Positions 7,949 to 16,088 of a DNA stretch of 16,256 bases are shown in pieces. Within the stretch, counting starts at the first letter, position 1; each line of letters opens with the position of its first letter. The notes below the pieces were generated by a model that ran no database searches, was not told the DNA's origin, and saw only the letters and a program-made list of their open reading frames with translations. The DNA comes from an uncultured Eubacteriales bacterium (lineage in GTDB: Bacteria; Bacillota; Clostridia; Christensenellales; Christensenellaceae), in NCBI GenBank assembly GCA_905193725.1, contig CAJJPW010000024.1, positions 1 to 16,256 of the forward strand. The letters are read 5' to 3'. A program made the position numbers and the translations under genes.

Positions 7949-7977
7949 TTGTAAAATTTACAAATGTATGGTATGAT
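7949..7977 (+). promoter_or_regulatory. Candidate promoter for the cas operon (distal)
   Basis: TTGTAA (7949-7954) and TATGAT (7972-7977) have a 17-base spacer. Transcription from here would give a 5' leader of roughly 115 bases before cas3. Confidence 0.6.
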
Positions 7978-8021
7978 TAAAACAAAAATATATCTTTTTA
8001 GCACCAATCTCTATCAAAGCA

Positions 8022-8030
8022 TGTTACAAT
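8022..8030 (+). promoter_or_regulatory. Candidate extended -10 promoter for the cas operon (proximal)
   Basis: TGTTACAAT contains a TGn extension followed by TACAAT, one mismatch from TATAAT. There is no good -35 box at the right distance, which extended -10 promoters can tolerate. It would give a leader of about 60 bases, beginning just before the CTGGAA/TTCCAG hairpin. Confidence 0.4.
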
Positions 8031-8046
8031 AAAATATCACTCCTCA

Positions 8047-8084
8047 CTGGAAGAAGTTCCAGGCGGCTCTATGGCCTTACATAG
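8047..8084 (+). other. Two small hairpins in the cas3 5' untranslated region
   Basis: CTGGAA (8047-8052) pairs with TTCCAG (8057-8062) around a GAAG tetraloop. CTATG (8069-8073) pairs with CATAG (8080-8084) around six bases. The second stem ends just before AAAGGAAG (8086-8093), the cas3 ribosome binding site, so the structures could affect translation. Both are short, and the function is uncertain. Confidence 0.35.
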
Positions 8085-8098
8085 TAAAGGAAGATAAC

Positions 8099-10534
8099 AT
8101 GAAACAGTGTATTGCCCACATTAGAATGGATGAAGGAAAAACCCAAATAGAACAGACGGCAACACAGCATTGTCAAAATACTGCAAAATATGCTAAAAAT
8201 ACTTTGAAAGATATTCACTTGGGTAAAGTAGGCGCTTTAGCAGGTGGAATACACGATATGGGGAAATTTACCAAGCGTTTTGAGGATTATTTGAGAGCTA
8301 GCGTAAAGGGAGAGGCGCCCAAAGGGAGAAAGGTAAACCACACATTTGCTGCCGTTCGCTACTTGCTGGAGCATTATCACAGTTTTCCTTGCCAATCTAT
8401 GAAAGATGTTGCCTGTGAGCTTTTGGCTTATGCGGCGGGCGCTCACCACGGGCTTTTTGACTGTATGAATGCCGACGGGAAGTCTGGCTTTGAGCACCGC
8501 CTACAAAAAGAAGATATCGCGTATGAGGAAGCAGTGAAAAATTTTCTGGGCCAATGCATGTGCCCCCAAGAGCTTACTACGCAATTTGAACAAACCGTAG
8601 AGGAGATAGCGGCTGTAAAGAAAACAATCTGTGAAATGACAAAGAACCATCCAACTAAGGCGGATGATCTGTGGGAATTTCAAGAAGGTAGCTTTTACAT
8701 GGGACTACTGACAAGACTGGTGCTCTCGGCTGTGATCGACGCTGACCGTCGGGATACAGCGGAATTTATGGGAGGATTGGATTCTAGCGAAACCGAGGAA
8801 GGCAAAATAAATTGGGAAGAGATTTTAGCTAGGGTGGAAGAAAAACTCCAAGAGTTCCCGGAAGATAGCCCCATCGACAAGGCGAGAGGATGGATCTCAA
8901 AGCAGTGTAGAGAATTTGCCCAAAAACCAGGGGGGATTTACCGGCTGTCCGTGCCCACTGGCGGTGGAAAAACCCTCAGCACCTTGCGGTATAGTTTGGC
9001 GCACGCCGCTCAGTATCACAAAAAAAGGATCTTTTTCATCATCCCCTTGCTGAGCGTCATTGAACAAAATGCCCAGGTCATTCGGGAATACGTGGGAGAG
9101 GATACTCTGATTTTGGAACATCACTCCAACTTGATCAAGGAAGAGACAGCGGGGGATGAGCTCAATAGACAGGAGCTCTTGGCGGATAACTGGCGTGCTC
9201 CCATCGTGATCTCCACCTTAGTGCAGCTATTGAACACCTTGTTTTCGGGAAAGACCACTTGCATCCGGCGCATGTCTGCTCTGGTGGACAGTGTTCTCAT
9301 CATCGATGAGGTGCAGTCCGTGCCCAGACACATGCTTACCCAGTTTAACCTCACCTTGAACTTCTTATCGGCGATTTGTGGGACAACCATCATCCTGTGC
9401 TCTGCTACCCAGCCGGCCTTTGAACTGGCAGAGCATCCTCTGCTGCTGCCCGAACAGCCTGATATGGTAGTGTTGGAGGAAGAGTACAAAAAGGCCTTTC
9501 AAAGGGTGGAAATAAAAGAAATAAAGGAATCTGATGAGTATTCTGTAGAGGAGCTGGTACAATTCGCAGTAGATACCCTGCAATCCGCCAGCAGCCTGCT
9601 GATCATTTGCAACACCAAAGGGCAGGCAAAGCAGCTATATGCAAAGCTCTCCCATGTGGAGCTGGCAGGCCAAACCGTTCCATGCTTCCATCTATCCACT
9701 GCCATGTGCCCCCAGCACCGGAAGGACGTACTGGAAGAAATGGAGAAACATCTGGCGCATCGGGAGGAAAAGCTCATTTGCGTCTCCACCCAACTGATAG
9801 AGGCAGGGGTGGACATCTCCTTCTCACGGGTGATCCGCATTGCGGCAGGGCTGGATAATGTGGCTCAGAGCAGCGGAAGATGCAATAGAAATGGGGAATT
9901 TGGCGATGTATGTCCCGTGTATATCGTGAATTGGAAGGCAGAGGATTTGGGAGCGCTCCAGGAAATTTATGATGCAAAAAACGCCTTGTTAGCAGTAATG
10001 GATCGTTTTCACAGAGATCCTGAGCGATTTGAGAGCGATCTGCTGTCGTCGGAAGCCATTACTATGTATTATAAGAAGTTCTTTGGGATTCTGAAACCAG
10101 GAGGACAGGATTACCCTCTACAGAAGCATGGCTCAACGATATATATGCTGTTGTCTGGCAACTATGATTGGATTGGGAGTCGAAATAAAGGAGTATATAG
10201 TTTAAATCAGGCATTTTATACCGCAGGTAAGGAGTTTCATGTGTTTCATGAGGACACCATAGACGTTATAGTGCCCTATGGAAAAGGAAGCCAGATCATT
10301 ACAGAACTGTGCTCGGAGCAGGCTAAACGGGAGTATGCCTATCAAAAAGAGATACTCAAAAAGAGCAACCTATATAGTATCTCTCTATTTGAATATCAGA
10401 GAAAAATATTGGAGGACAATGGAGGGCTACAGTGGCTGGACAATGGAATCGCCGTCCTACAACCCAACTTTTACCACGGCGAGACCGGTCTTTGTCTGGA
10501 TAATATATCATCCAGTGGATTTTTGGAGGTGTAA
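8099..10534 (+). CDS. cas3: CRISPR-associated helicase-nuclease Cas3 (type I-C)
   Basis: An 811-residue fused HD nuclease and superfamily 2 helicase. It is recruited by target-bound Cascade and degrades the displaced DNA strand. HD-domain metal ligands are visible at H24, H52-D53, H81 and H116-H117, with a later Asp in IDADRRD. Helicase motifs are Walker A TGGGKT at 287-292, DEVQ at 403-406, [13 protein letters not shown] (motif V) and QSSGRCNR at 590-597 (motif VI). The length fits a type I-C Cas3 without a Cas1 or Cas2 fusion. The ATG at 8099 follows AAAGGAAG. It is the first gene of the cas operon, and cas5c begins one base after its stop. The HD-encoding part and the last 170 codons look more A+T-rich than the helicase core. 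Confidence 0.96.
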   Translation: MKQCIAHIRMDEGKTQIEQTATQHCQNTAKYAKNTLKDIHLGKVGALAGGIHDMGKFTKRFEDYLRASVKGEAPKGRKVNHTFAAVRYLLEHYHSFPCQSMKDVACELLAYAAGAHHGLFDCMNADGKSGFEHRLQKEDIAYEEAVKNFLGQCMCPQELTTQFEQTVEEIAAVKKTICEMTKNHPTKADDLWEFQEGSFYMGLLTRLVLSAVIDADRRDTAEFMGGLDSSETEEGKINWEEILARVEEKLQEFPEDSPIDKARGWISKQCREFAQKPGGIYRLSVPTGGGKTLSTLRYSLAHAAQYHKKRIFFIIPLLSVIEQNAQVIREYVGEDTLILEHHSNLIKEETAGDELNRQELLADNWRAPIVISTLVQLLNTLFSGKTTCIRRMSALVDSVLIIDEVQSVPRHMLTQFNLTLNFLSAICGTTIILCSATQPAFELAEHPLLLPEQPDMVVLEEEYKKAFQRVEIKEIKESDEYSVEELVQFAVDTLQSASSLLIICNTKGQAKQLYAKLSHVELAGQTVPCFHLSTAMCPQHRKDVLEEMEKHLAHREEKLICVSTQLIEAGVDISFSRVIRIAAGLDNVAQSSGRCNRNGEFGDVCPVYIVNWKAEDLGALQEIYDAKNALLAVMDRFHRDPERFESDLLSSEAITMYYKKFFGILKPGGQDYPLQKHGSTIYMLLSGNYDWIGSRNKGVYSLNQAFYTAGKEFHVFHEDTIDVIVPYGKGSQIITELCSEQAKREYAYQKEILKKSNLYSISLFEYQRKILEDNGGLQWLDNGIAVLQPNFYHGETGLCLDNISSSGFLEV

Positions 10535-10535
10535 T

Positions 10536-11264
10536 ATGGAACATCGAAACACAGTGGAATTTCAGGTGTATGGGGATTATGGGCTGTTTTCCGACCCCAT
10601 TACACGGATTGGCGGGGAGAAGTGCTCTTACCAGATTCCCACCTATGAGGCGATCAAGGGGATTTTGGCTTCAATCTATTGGAAGCCCACCATCACATGG
10701 GTGATCGATAAAGTGCGGGTGATGAATCAGATTCAAACCGAGGTAAAGGGCATACGGCCCATTCGATATAGTGGGGGAAATGACCTGGCCTACTATACCT
10801 ATCTGAAGGATTGCCGTTATCAAGTGCAGGCCCACTTTATCTGGAACGAGAACCGACCGGAGCTGGCAGGGGACCGGAATGAACACAAGCATCACAACAT
10901 CGCTAAGCGGATGATTCGCCATGGCGGGAGGAGGGACATCTTCTTGGGCACCAGAGAATGTCAGGGATATGTGGAGCCCTGTACCTTTGGAGAAGGGGAG
11001 GGATATTATGACAACACGCGTCATCTGGCGTTTGGCGTGATGTATCATGGCATCACCTACCCGGATGAGGCTTACTCTCAAGAGACGCAGGGAAAAATGA
11101 CGGTGCGCTTTTGGAGGCCGGTGATGGAAAACGGCGTGATTGAATTTGAATCGCCCAAGGCATGCACGCTGACGCGCACGGTGCGAGAAATGTCGATAAA
11201 GCCCTTTGGAGTAGAATATGGCAATTTCTCTCGTGCAGAGGACTTGGAGGAGGGGATGGACTGA
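10536..11264 (+). CDS. cas5c: Type I-C Cas5c (Cas5d), pre-crRNA endoribonuclease and Cascade subunit
   Basis: A 242-residue RAMP protein of the Cas5 Dvulg subtype. In type I-C it replaces Cas6: it cuts the repeat hairpin of pre-crRNA and then stays on the 5' handle in Cascade. The start has the typical strand [15 protein letters not shown], then the helix [15 protein letters not shown] (about 37-51). Y48 and the K118-H119 pair in [11 protein letters not shown] are candidates for the catalytic residues known from B. halodurans Cas5d; this alignment is from memory. A Gly-rich [13 protein letters not shown] segment and the C-terminal [19 protein letters not shown] complete the fold. The start at 10536 has GGAGGTG (10525-10531) before it, and a longer frame to 10278 only runs back into cas3. 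Its stop overlaps the cas8c start by one base. Confidence 0.94.
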   Translation: MEHRNTVEFQVYGDYGLFSDPITRIGGEKCSYQIPTYEAIKGILASIYWKPTITWVIDKVRVMNQIQTEVKGIRPIRYSGGNDLAYYTYLKDCRYQVQAHFIWNENRPELAGDRNEHKHHNIAKRMIRHGGRRDIFLGTRECQGYVEPCTFGEGEGYYDNTRHLAFGVMYHGITYPDEAYSQETQGKMTVRFWRPVMENGVIEFESPKACTLTRTVREMSIKPFGVEYGNFSRAEDLEEGMD

Positions 11265-13105
11265 TGGGCCTGTTTCAAAGAGCATATGAGACCTATGAGA
11301 ATTACCAAAAAAGAGTAGGGTTGGAGGATGCAGTAGAAAAGACGCCGCTGGTGCCGATTTTTCATATATTAGCCAATGCCCAAGTGGAGATAACTATAGA
11401 TGAAGAGGGAAGCTTCAAGCAGGCAGTGGTATTAAAAAAACCGGAAAAAACCATCATACCGATAACAGAAGCATCGGCAGGCCGTACTGGCGGCAACGAG
11501 GCACATCCCTTGTGCGACCAGCTACAATATGTAGACCCAATGGGTGAAGAAAAACACCAGGCATATTTAGAAGCGATTACTAGGTGGGCTCAATCGGAAT
11601 ACACCCACCCTAAGGTACAGGCTGTTTGGCGCTACGTCAGCAAAGGACAGACATTGCTGGACTTACAGAGGAAGGGTTATATCCCTCAGGATCCGAGCAA
11701 TTTAGAGAAATTTAAAAAGTATCTCATTCGTTGGCGCGTACTCCCTTCCACCGATACAGAAACGGAAAATTGCTGTTGGCGGGATACAAGCTTGTTTGAC
11801 AAATACATCCAGTATTACGAGAGTCAGCAGACGGCAAACGAGCAGCTGTGTATGATTTCAGGGGAAATGGAACGCCCTGCTGTGAGCCACCCCAAGGGCA
11901 CGGTAGCTTTTGCGTATGGAGCCAAGCTGATTTCCACCAATGACACTTCGGGATTTACCTATCGGGGGAGATTTTTGAGTGCAGAACAGGCGGGAAGCAT
12001 TGGCTATATCGCCACCCAAAAGGCCCATAGTGCGCTCCGCTGGATTATTGGCAACCAAGGAGTGGTTTATGGAGACCGGGTTTTCCTGTGCTGGAACCCT
12101 CAGGGAAGGCAAATCGAATACTTTAACTTTTTGAGCGAGGAGAGGGAACAGATTCGTGCAGAAACTCCGGAACAGTTCCAGAAAAAGTTAGAAGAGAGCC
12201 TAACGGGAAAACGGCCATCGCTGGCAGAGGTAGAGGAAGAGGATGTGGTGATCGCCTCCTTTGAGGCCGCCACTACTGGGCGGCTTTCTGTGACCTATTA
12301 TAACGAACTGAAGGCCTCGGACTTTATGGAACGGCTGAGGAATTGGTATGGAAGCTGCTGCTGGTTTTGGGGCCGAAAGGCAGAGCAGGTGCAGTCTCCC
12401 AGCGCGTATCAGCTGATTGCCTGTGCCTTTGGCGTCGAACGGAAGCAGAGAGAAAAGAGCAAGATAGAAGTGGATGACAAACTGCTCAAGGGACAGATCC
12501 AGAGGATTTTCCACTGCATTGTGGATGGACAGCCCTTGCCGGTGGATATTGTCCGAAATTTGGCAATTCGTGCCTCTACGCCCTTGGCGTACGAGGGAAT
12601 AACAAACAGAGAGCACATTTTATCCGCCGCCTGTGCGGCGATACGAAAATATCACAACGACAAATTAGGAGTGGAGGAATGGACAATGGAGCTTCAAAAG
12701 GATTGTACCAACAGGAGTTATCTATTTGGCCGTCTGTTGGCTGTTGCCGAGGCGGTGGAGCGAAGCACTTATACTAAAGAGGAGACAAGAGAGCCAAATG
12801 CCATACGGATGCAGCTGATGTTTAGCGAACGGCCCTTCAATACGTGGCGTATTCTGGAAGAGGCGCTACTTCCCTACTATGCTCGCTTAAAAGTGTGGAA
12901 GCGTCAATATTTTAAAAGCTTGGAGGGAGAAATTTTAAAGCAACTGCACTTAAAAGATGCAAAATTAGACCAAGACAGTATTCAAGAGCTCAATAAAAAG
13001 TTAGGCGATGAATATCTGCTGGGATACTATCTCCAGCGCGCCGAGCTGTATCAGTCGAAAAATAAAGAACAAACAGAACAAATGGAGGGAATGGAAAATG
13101 AGTGA
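11264..13105 (+). CDS. cas8c: Type I-C Cascade large subunit Cas8c (Csd1)
   Basis: A 613-residue Csd1/Cas8c protein of usual length, which recognises the PAM and opens the target within Cascade. Family landmarks include LVPIFHILANAQVEI near the N-terminus, NDTSGFTYRGRF near residue 228, AHSALRWIIGNQG near 256, and YLFGRLLAVAEAVE in the C-terminal region. The ATG at 11264 lies in a TGATG junction with the cas5c stop and follows GGAGGAGGGG. The earlier frame opening at 11162 overlaps cas5c and is not used. The 3' part carries an internal ribosome binding site for Cas11c. The beginning and extreme end of the gene are visibly richer in A+T than its middle. Confidence 0.95.
   Translation: MGLFQRAYETYENYQKRVGLEDAVEKTPLVPIFHILANAQVEITIDEEGSFKQAVVLKKPEKTIIPITEASAGRTGGNEAHPLCDQLQYVDPMGEEKHQAYLEAITRWAQSEYTHPKVQAVWRYVSKGQTLLDLQRKGYIPQDPSNLEKFKKYLIRWRVLPSTDTETENCCWRDTSLFDKYIQYYESQQTANEQLCMISGEMERPAVSHPKGTVAFAYGAKLISTNDTSGFTYRGRFLSAEQAGSIGYIATQKAHSALRWIIGNQGVVYGDRVFLCWNPQGRQIEYFNFLSEEREQIRAETPEQFQKKLEESLTGKRPSLAEVEEEDVVIASFEAATTGRLSVTYYNELKASDFMERLRNWYGSCCWFWGRKAEQVQSPSAYQLIACAFGVERKQREKSKIEVDDKLLKGQIQRIFHCIVDGQPLPVDIVRNLAIRASTPLAYEGITNREHILSAACAAIRKYHNDKLGVEEWTMELQKDCTNRSYLFGRLLAVAEAVERSTYTKEETREPNAIRMQLMFSERPFNTWRILEEALLPYYARLKVWKRQYFKSLEGEILKQLHLKDAKLDQDSIQELNKKLGDEYLLGYYLQRAELYQSKNKEQTEQMEGMENE
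12686..13105 (+). CDS. cas11c: Cas11c small subunit, internal translation product of cas8c
   Basis: An in-frame internal start within cas8c: M475 (ATG at 12686) is preceded by GGAGG at 12673-12677 with an 8-base gap, an excellent Shine-Dalgarno sequence in coding DNA. The product is 139 residues, identical to the Cas8c C-terminus, beginning MELQKDCTNRSYLFGR and helical in character. Type I-C systems are known to make the small subunit Cas11c this way, and it lines the Cascade belly and stabilises the non-target strand. That knowledge plus the site supports the call; expression has not been shown here. Confidence 0.8.
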   Translation: MELQKDCTNRSYLFGRLLAVAEAVERSTYTKEETREPNAIRMQLMFSERPFNTWRILEEALLPYYARLKVWKRQYFKSLEGEILKQLHLKDAKLDQDSIQELNKKLGDEYLLGYYLQRAELYQSKNKEQTEQMEGMENE

Positions 13106-13937
13106 ACTGAAAAATAAAATTGACTTTGTGGCACTGGTAACGGTGGAAATGGCAAACTCCAATGGAGATCCTCTCAACGGGAACCGACCGCGCACCAACT
13201 ACAGCGGATATGGGGAGATTTCAGATGTGTGCATCAAGAGAAAACTTCGCAATCGGATGCAGGACTTAGGGACAAAGATATTTGTCCAGTCAGAAGACAG
13301 GTGTGATGACGGCTGCAAGAGCCTGAGTGAGCGGGCCAAAAATGCGCTAGTGGGGATCAAAGACAGAGGGGAATACGCCAAAAAGGCCTGTGAAATCTGG
13401 GCAGATGTGAGGAGCTTTGGTCAGGTGTTTGCCTTTAAAGATAAGGAAAGCGTATCCACTGGCGTCCGAGGCCCAGTATCCATTCACCAGGCGACCAGCG
13501 TTTCCCCTGTGGAAGTATACTCCATGCAGATCACCAAGAGCGTCAATGGCGATCCATCGGAAACCCGCTCTTCGGATACCATGGGGACCAAACACATGGT
13601 GCGCTTTGGATTATATAAAATCAAAGGCTCCATCAACGTCCAGTTGGCGGAAAAGACGGGATTTTCTGTACAGGATGCGGAATTGATCAAAGAGTGCCTG
13701 CGCACGCTATTTATGAACGACGCCTCCTCGGCTCGCCCAGATGGCTCCATGTCGGTCTACCGCCTTTACTGGTGGGAGCACAATTGCGCCGTGGGGCAGT
13801 ATTCTACAGCAAAAGTGCACCAATCTGTGCAGGTAACCCCCAAAGAGGGGGTGGCAGTTCCCATGAGCGTAGAGGATTATGACATCACCCTCAAGGAGCT
13901 TCCAGGGCTTGAGCCAGAGGTGATAGATGGCCTATAG
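13098..13937 (+). CDS. cas7: Type I-C Cascade backbone protein Cas7 (Csd2)
   Basis: A 279-residue Cas7/Csd2 protein that polymerises along the crRNA spacer to form the Cascade backbone. The family opening DFVALVTVEMANSNGDPLNGNRPR is followed by a conserved segment with DVCIKRKLRNRMQD. Next come WADVRSFGQVFAF and STGVRGPVSIHQATSVSPV, and later the thumb-like DTMGTKHMVRFGLY. The ATG at 13098 has GGAGGG at 13084-13089 and overlaps the end of cas8c by 8 bases, implying translational coupling. A frame opening at 13008 lies inside cas8c and is not used. The end overlaps cas4 by 11 bases. Confidence 0.95.
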   Translation: MSELKNKIDFVALVTVEMANSNGDPLNGNRPRTNYSGYGEISDVCIKRKLRNRMQDLGTKIFVQSEDRCDDGCKSLSERAKNALVGIKDRGEYAKKACEIWADVRSFGQVFAFKDKESVSTGVRGPVSIHQATSVSPVEVYSMQITKSVNGDPSETRSSDTMGTKHMVRFGLYKIKGSINVQLAEKTGFSVQDAELIKECLRTLFMNDASSARPDGSMSVYRLYWWEHNCAVGQYSTAKVHQSVQVTPKEGVAVPMSVEDYDITLKELPGLEPEVIDGL

Positions 13938-14589
13938 GGAGGAGGAATTCCTCCAGCTATCGGGTGTGCAGCACTTCAAATTCTGCCGTCGAAGGTGGGC
14001 ATTAATTCATGTGGAGAACCAATGGGCGGAAAATTACCACACCATTGATGGGGAGCTGATGCATCAGCATGCTCACGATGGGGATTTTCGGGAGAGCCGG
14101 GGGGATGTGATCATCACCCGGGCAATGCCCGTCTTCTCCCATACTCTAGGCGTTTCAGGGCAGTGTGATGTGCTGGAATTCTATCGAGAGGCAAACGGAA
14201 TTTCCCTAGCGGGCCAGGAGGGGCTTTGGAGGCCGTTCCCCATAGAATACAAAAGGGGAAAGCCCAACCCTCAGGCGGGAGATGTGTTACAGCTGTGTGG
14301 ACAGGCCCTGTGTCTGGAGGAGATGCTGGCCTGTGAGATTCCAGAAGGAGCGCTGTATTACGGGGAACTCCGCAGGCGATATCCAGTGGAATTTACTAAG
14401 GAGATCCGGCAAGAGGTGAAAGACTGTCTGGAGGAAATGCACCAGCTATACCGCAGAGGAAGGACGCCTAAGGTAAAACCCAAAAAAGGATGCAACGCCT
14501 GTTCCCTCAGGGAGATCTGCTTGCCCAAGCTGATGTCCACCCCCATGGTGGCCCAATATCTAACCGACCATTTAGAGGAGACGCCATGA
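13927..14589 (+). CDS. cas4: Cas4 (4Fe-4S exonuclease/endonuclease of the adaptation module)
   Basis: A 220-residue Cas4 of the RecB nuclease fold. Four cysteines for a 4Fe-4S cluster are visible at C20, C189, C192 and C198 (the last three in GCNACSLREIC). Nuclease residues are a His near 46-50, D81 in GQCDVLEF, and E107-K109 in PIEYKRG, followed by the Gln-rich helix LQLCGQALCLEE. In type I-C, Cas4 associates with Cas1-Cas2 and trims prespacers at the PAM so that new spacers are inserted in the right orientation. AGAGGTG at 13916-13922 precedes the ATG within the end of cas7. The stop overlaps cas1 in ATGA. Confidence 0.95.
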   Translation: MAYREEEFLQLSGVQHFKFCRRRWALIHVENQWAENYHTIDGELMHQHAHDGDFRESRGDVIITRAMPVFSHTLGVSGQCDVLEFYREANGISLAGQEGLWRPFPIEYKRGKPNPQAGDVLQLCGQALCLEEMLACEIPEGALYYGELRRRYPVEFTKEIRQEVKDCLEEMHQLYRRGRTPKVKPKKGCNACSLREICLPKLMSTPMVAQYLTDHLEETP

Positions 14590-15617
14590 GAAAACTGCTC
14601 AACACGCTATTTGTCACGTCAGAAGACGCTTATCTGACGCTAGATGGGGAAAACGTGGTAGTCAATCGAGAAAAACAAGAGGTGGGGAGATTTCCCCTGC
14701 ATACGCTCTTTGGGGTCATCTCCTTTTCCTATGCAGGGGCTTCTCCTGCCCTTATGGGGGCGTGTGCCCAGCGAGGAGTAGATCTTGTGTTCTGTACACC
14801 CTACGGCAAGTTCCTAGCGCGCACTGCAGGGGAGAGCCGGGGAAATGTGCTGTTGCGCCGTACCCAATACCGCCGGGCAGACGATCCGCTGCAAAGCTGC
14901 CAGATCGCCAGAGGGTTCATCTTTGGGAAGGTGTTTAACGCCTGCTGGAGCATACGGAGGACACTTCGAGATCACCCTATGCGAGTGGACGAGCAAGCGC
15001 TCAGTCGGGCAGCAGACGGGTTAAAGGAACTGCTGCCGGCGATTATGCAGGAGACCTCCCTGGATTCCCTCCGAGGGCTAGAAGGGTCTGCAGCCTCTAT
15101 CTACTTCTCTGCATTTGACCAGTTAATTCTCAACCGCAAAGAGGTGTTTCAGTTTCAGAATAGAAATCGACGTCCCCCGCTAGACGAGGTAAATGCCATG
15201 CTTTCGTTTGCGTATTTTCTCCTGGCCAACGACTGTGCTGGGGCACTGGAGGCAGTGGGCCTAGATTCTTATGTGGGATTTTTACATCGGGATCGCCCTG
15301 GGAGAAGCTCCCTTGCGCTAGATCTGATGGAGGAAATGCGCCCTTGTATGGCAGACCGCTTTGTGCTATCGCTGATCAACAATCGGATGATGGACCAGAA
15401 GGACTTTGTAAAGCATGAGAGCGGTGCAGTCTCCATGACGGAGGAGGGCAGGAGGACATTTTTAAAGGCCTGGCAGGCCAAAAAACAGGAGACGTTGACG
15501 CACCCGTTTTTAAAGGAGAAGATCTCCTGGGGACTAGTGCCCTATGTGCAGGCCCTGGTGTTAGCGCGTTTTTTGCGGGAGGATCTAGATGGATACCCGC
15601 CGTTCTTGTGGAAATGA
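14586..15617 (+). CDS. cas1: CRISPR integrase Cas1 (type I-C)
   Basis: A 343-residue Cas1, the metal-dependent integrase that inserts prespacers at the leader-repeat junction with Cas2. The N-terminal beta domain begins MRKLLNTLFVTSEDAYLTLDG. The catalytic residues are E166 in RGLEGSAASIYF, H233 in GFLHRDRPGRSS, and D245/E248 in LALDLMEE. The ATG at 14586 lies in an ATGA overlap with the cas4 stop and follows GAGGAG. The frame opening at 14490 falls inside cas4 and has no similarity. It is complete, with no fusion, and cas2 starts 9 bases after it. Confidence 0.97.
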   Translation: MRKLLNTLFVTSEDAYLTLDGENVVVNREKQEVGRFPLHTLFGVISFSYAGASPALMGACAQRGVDLVFCTPYGKFLARTAGESRGNVLLRRTQYRRADDPLQSCQIARGFIFGKVFNACWSIRRTLRDHPMRVDEQALSRAADGLKELLPAIMQETSLDSLRGLEGSAASIYFSAFDQLILNRKEVFQFQNRNRRPPLDEVNAMLSFAYFLLANDCAGALEAVGLDSYVGFLHRDRPGRSSLALDLMEEMRPCMADRFVLSLINNRMMDQKDFVKHESGAVSMTEEGRRTFLKAWQAKKQETLTHPFLKEKISWGLVPYVQALVLARFLREDLDGYPPFLWK

Positions 15618-15626
15618 GGGAAGCAG

Positions 15627-15917
15627 ATGTTAGTAGTGATTACCTATGACGTGAATACAGAGGATGCAGAGGGCAAGCGCCGGTTGCGAAAAGTGGCCAA
15701 GCAGTGCGTCAATTTTGGCCAGAGAGTGCAAAATTCCGTATTCGAGTGCTTGGTAGATGCGGGACAATGCCGGCAGCTACAGGCCAAATTATGTGAGATT
15801 ATAGATTATCGGAAAGACAGCCTGCGATTTTATTATCTGGGCAACCGCTATCAATCGAAAATTGAGCATTTTGGCGCCAAGAGCACTTATGAACCGGAGG
15901 GCCTTCTCATGATTTAA
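15627..15917 (+). CDS. cas2: CRISPR adaptation protein Cas2
   Basis: A 96-residue Cas2, the dimeric core that bridges two Cas1 dimers. The ferredoxin-like first strand MLVVITYDVN carries the conserved D8; GQRVQNSVFECLVD and DSLRFYYLGN are the other typical strands. The ribosome binding site GAGGGAAG (15616-15623) overlaps the cas1 stop codon. It is the last cas gene; the CRISPR leader starts directly after its stop. Confidence 0.96.
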   Translation: MLVVITYDVNTEDAEGKRRLRKVAKQCVNFGQRVQNSVFECLVDAGQCRQLQAKLCEIIDYRKDSLRFYYLGNRYQSKIEHFGAKSTYEPEGLLMI

Positions 15918-16088
15918 TAGGTGCGAACCCCAAGTGAACATAAAATCCCGGGAGGTTCGCACCAGGAAAATGGTATTTTTTAGGAGGATTCCAGAATTTT
16001 TTATTGTTTGAATCAGTGAAAACAGCATTTTTTTGCTGAAAATAAGTCAAAAAGAGTGTAGAATTCATTTTTTTACCCTGTTTTTGCA
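15918..16088 (+). promoter_or_regulatory. CRISPR leader
   Basis: A 171-base non-coding, mostly A+T-rich stretch between cas2 and the first repeat. It ends in ACCCTGTTTTTGCA immediately before the repeat, where Cas1-Cas2 would integrate new spacers. It contains a strong hairpin at its start (15920-15963) and a small CAGCA/TGCTG dyad around a T6 run (16023-16038). A TAGAAT at 16059-16064 resembles a -10 box, but no good -35 lies at the right spacing, so an array promoter is only tentative. Confidence 0.8.
15920..15963 (+). other. Leader hairpin with repeat-like half-sites
   Basis: GGTGCGAACC (15920-15929) and GGTTCGCACC (15954-15963) form a perfect 10-bp stem around a 24-base loop, two bases after the cas2 stop. 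GGTGCG and CGCACC also occur in the CRISPR repeat stem, but in the opposite order. No T-run follows directly, so it is not a standard terminator. Confidence 0.7.

Noticed and set aside
8071..8097. An 8-codon open frame ending just before the cas3 start, possible leader peptide
   Set aside because: Only a weak AGGCGG precedes it and the sequence shows no regulatory codon runs, so it is probably chance.
12200..12616. A 138-codon open frame antisense to cas8c
   Set aside because: It has no recognisable domain and lies entirely opposite a conserved cas gene.
8099..15917. A novel or hybrid CRISPR subtype
   Set aside because: Gene content and order (cas3, cas5, cas8c, cas7, cas4, cas1, cas2), absence of cas6 and the 32-base repeat ending ATTGAAA all fit ordinary type I-C; no extra gene is inserted.
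15920..15963. Leader hairpin as the intrinsic terminator of the cas operon
   Set aside because: No T-run follows the stem directly; the nearest T-rich stretch is more than 10 bases further on and is followed by other leader sequence.
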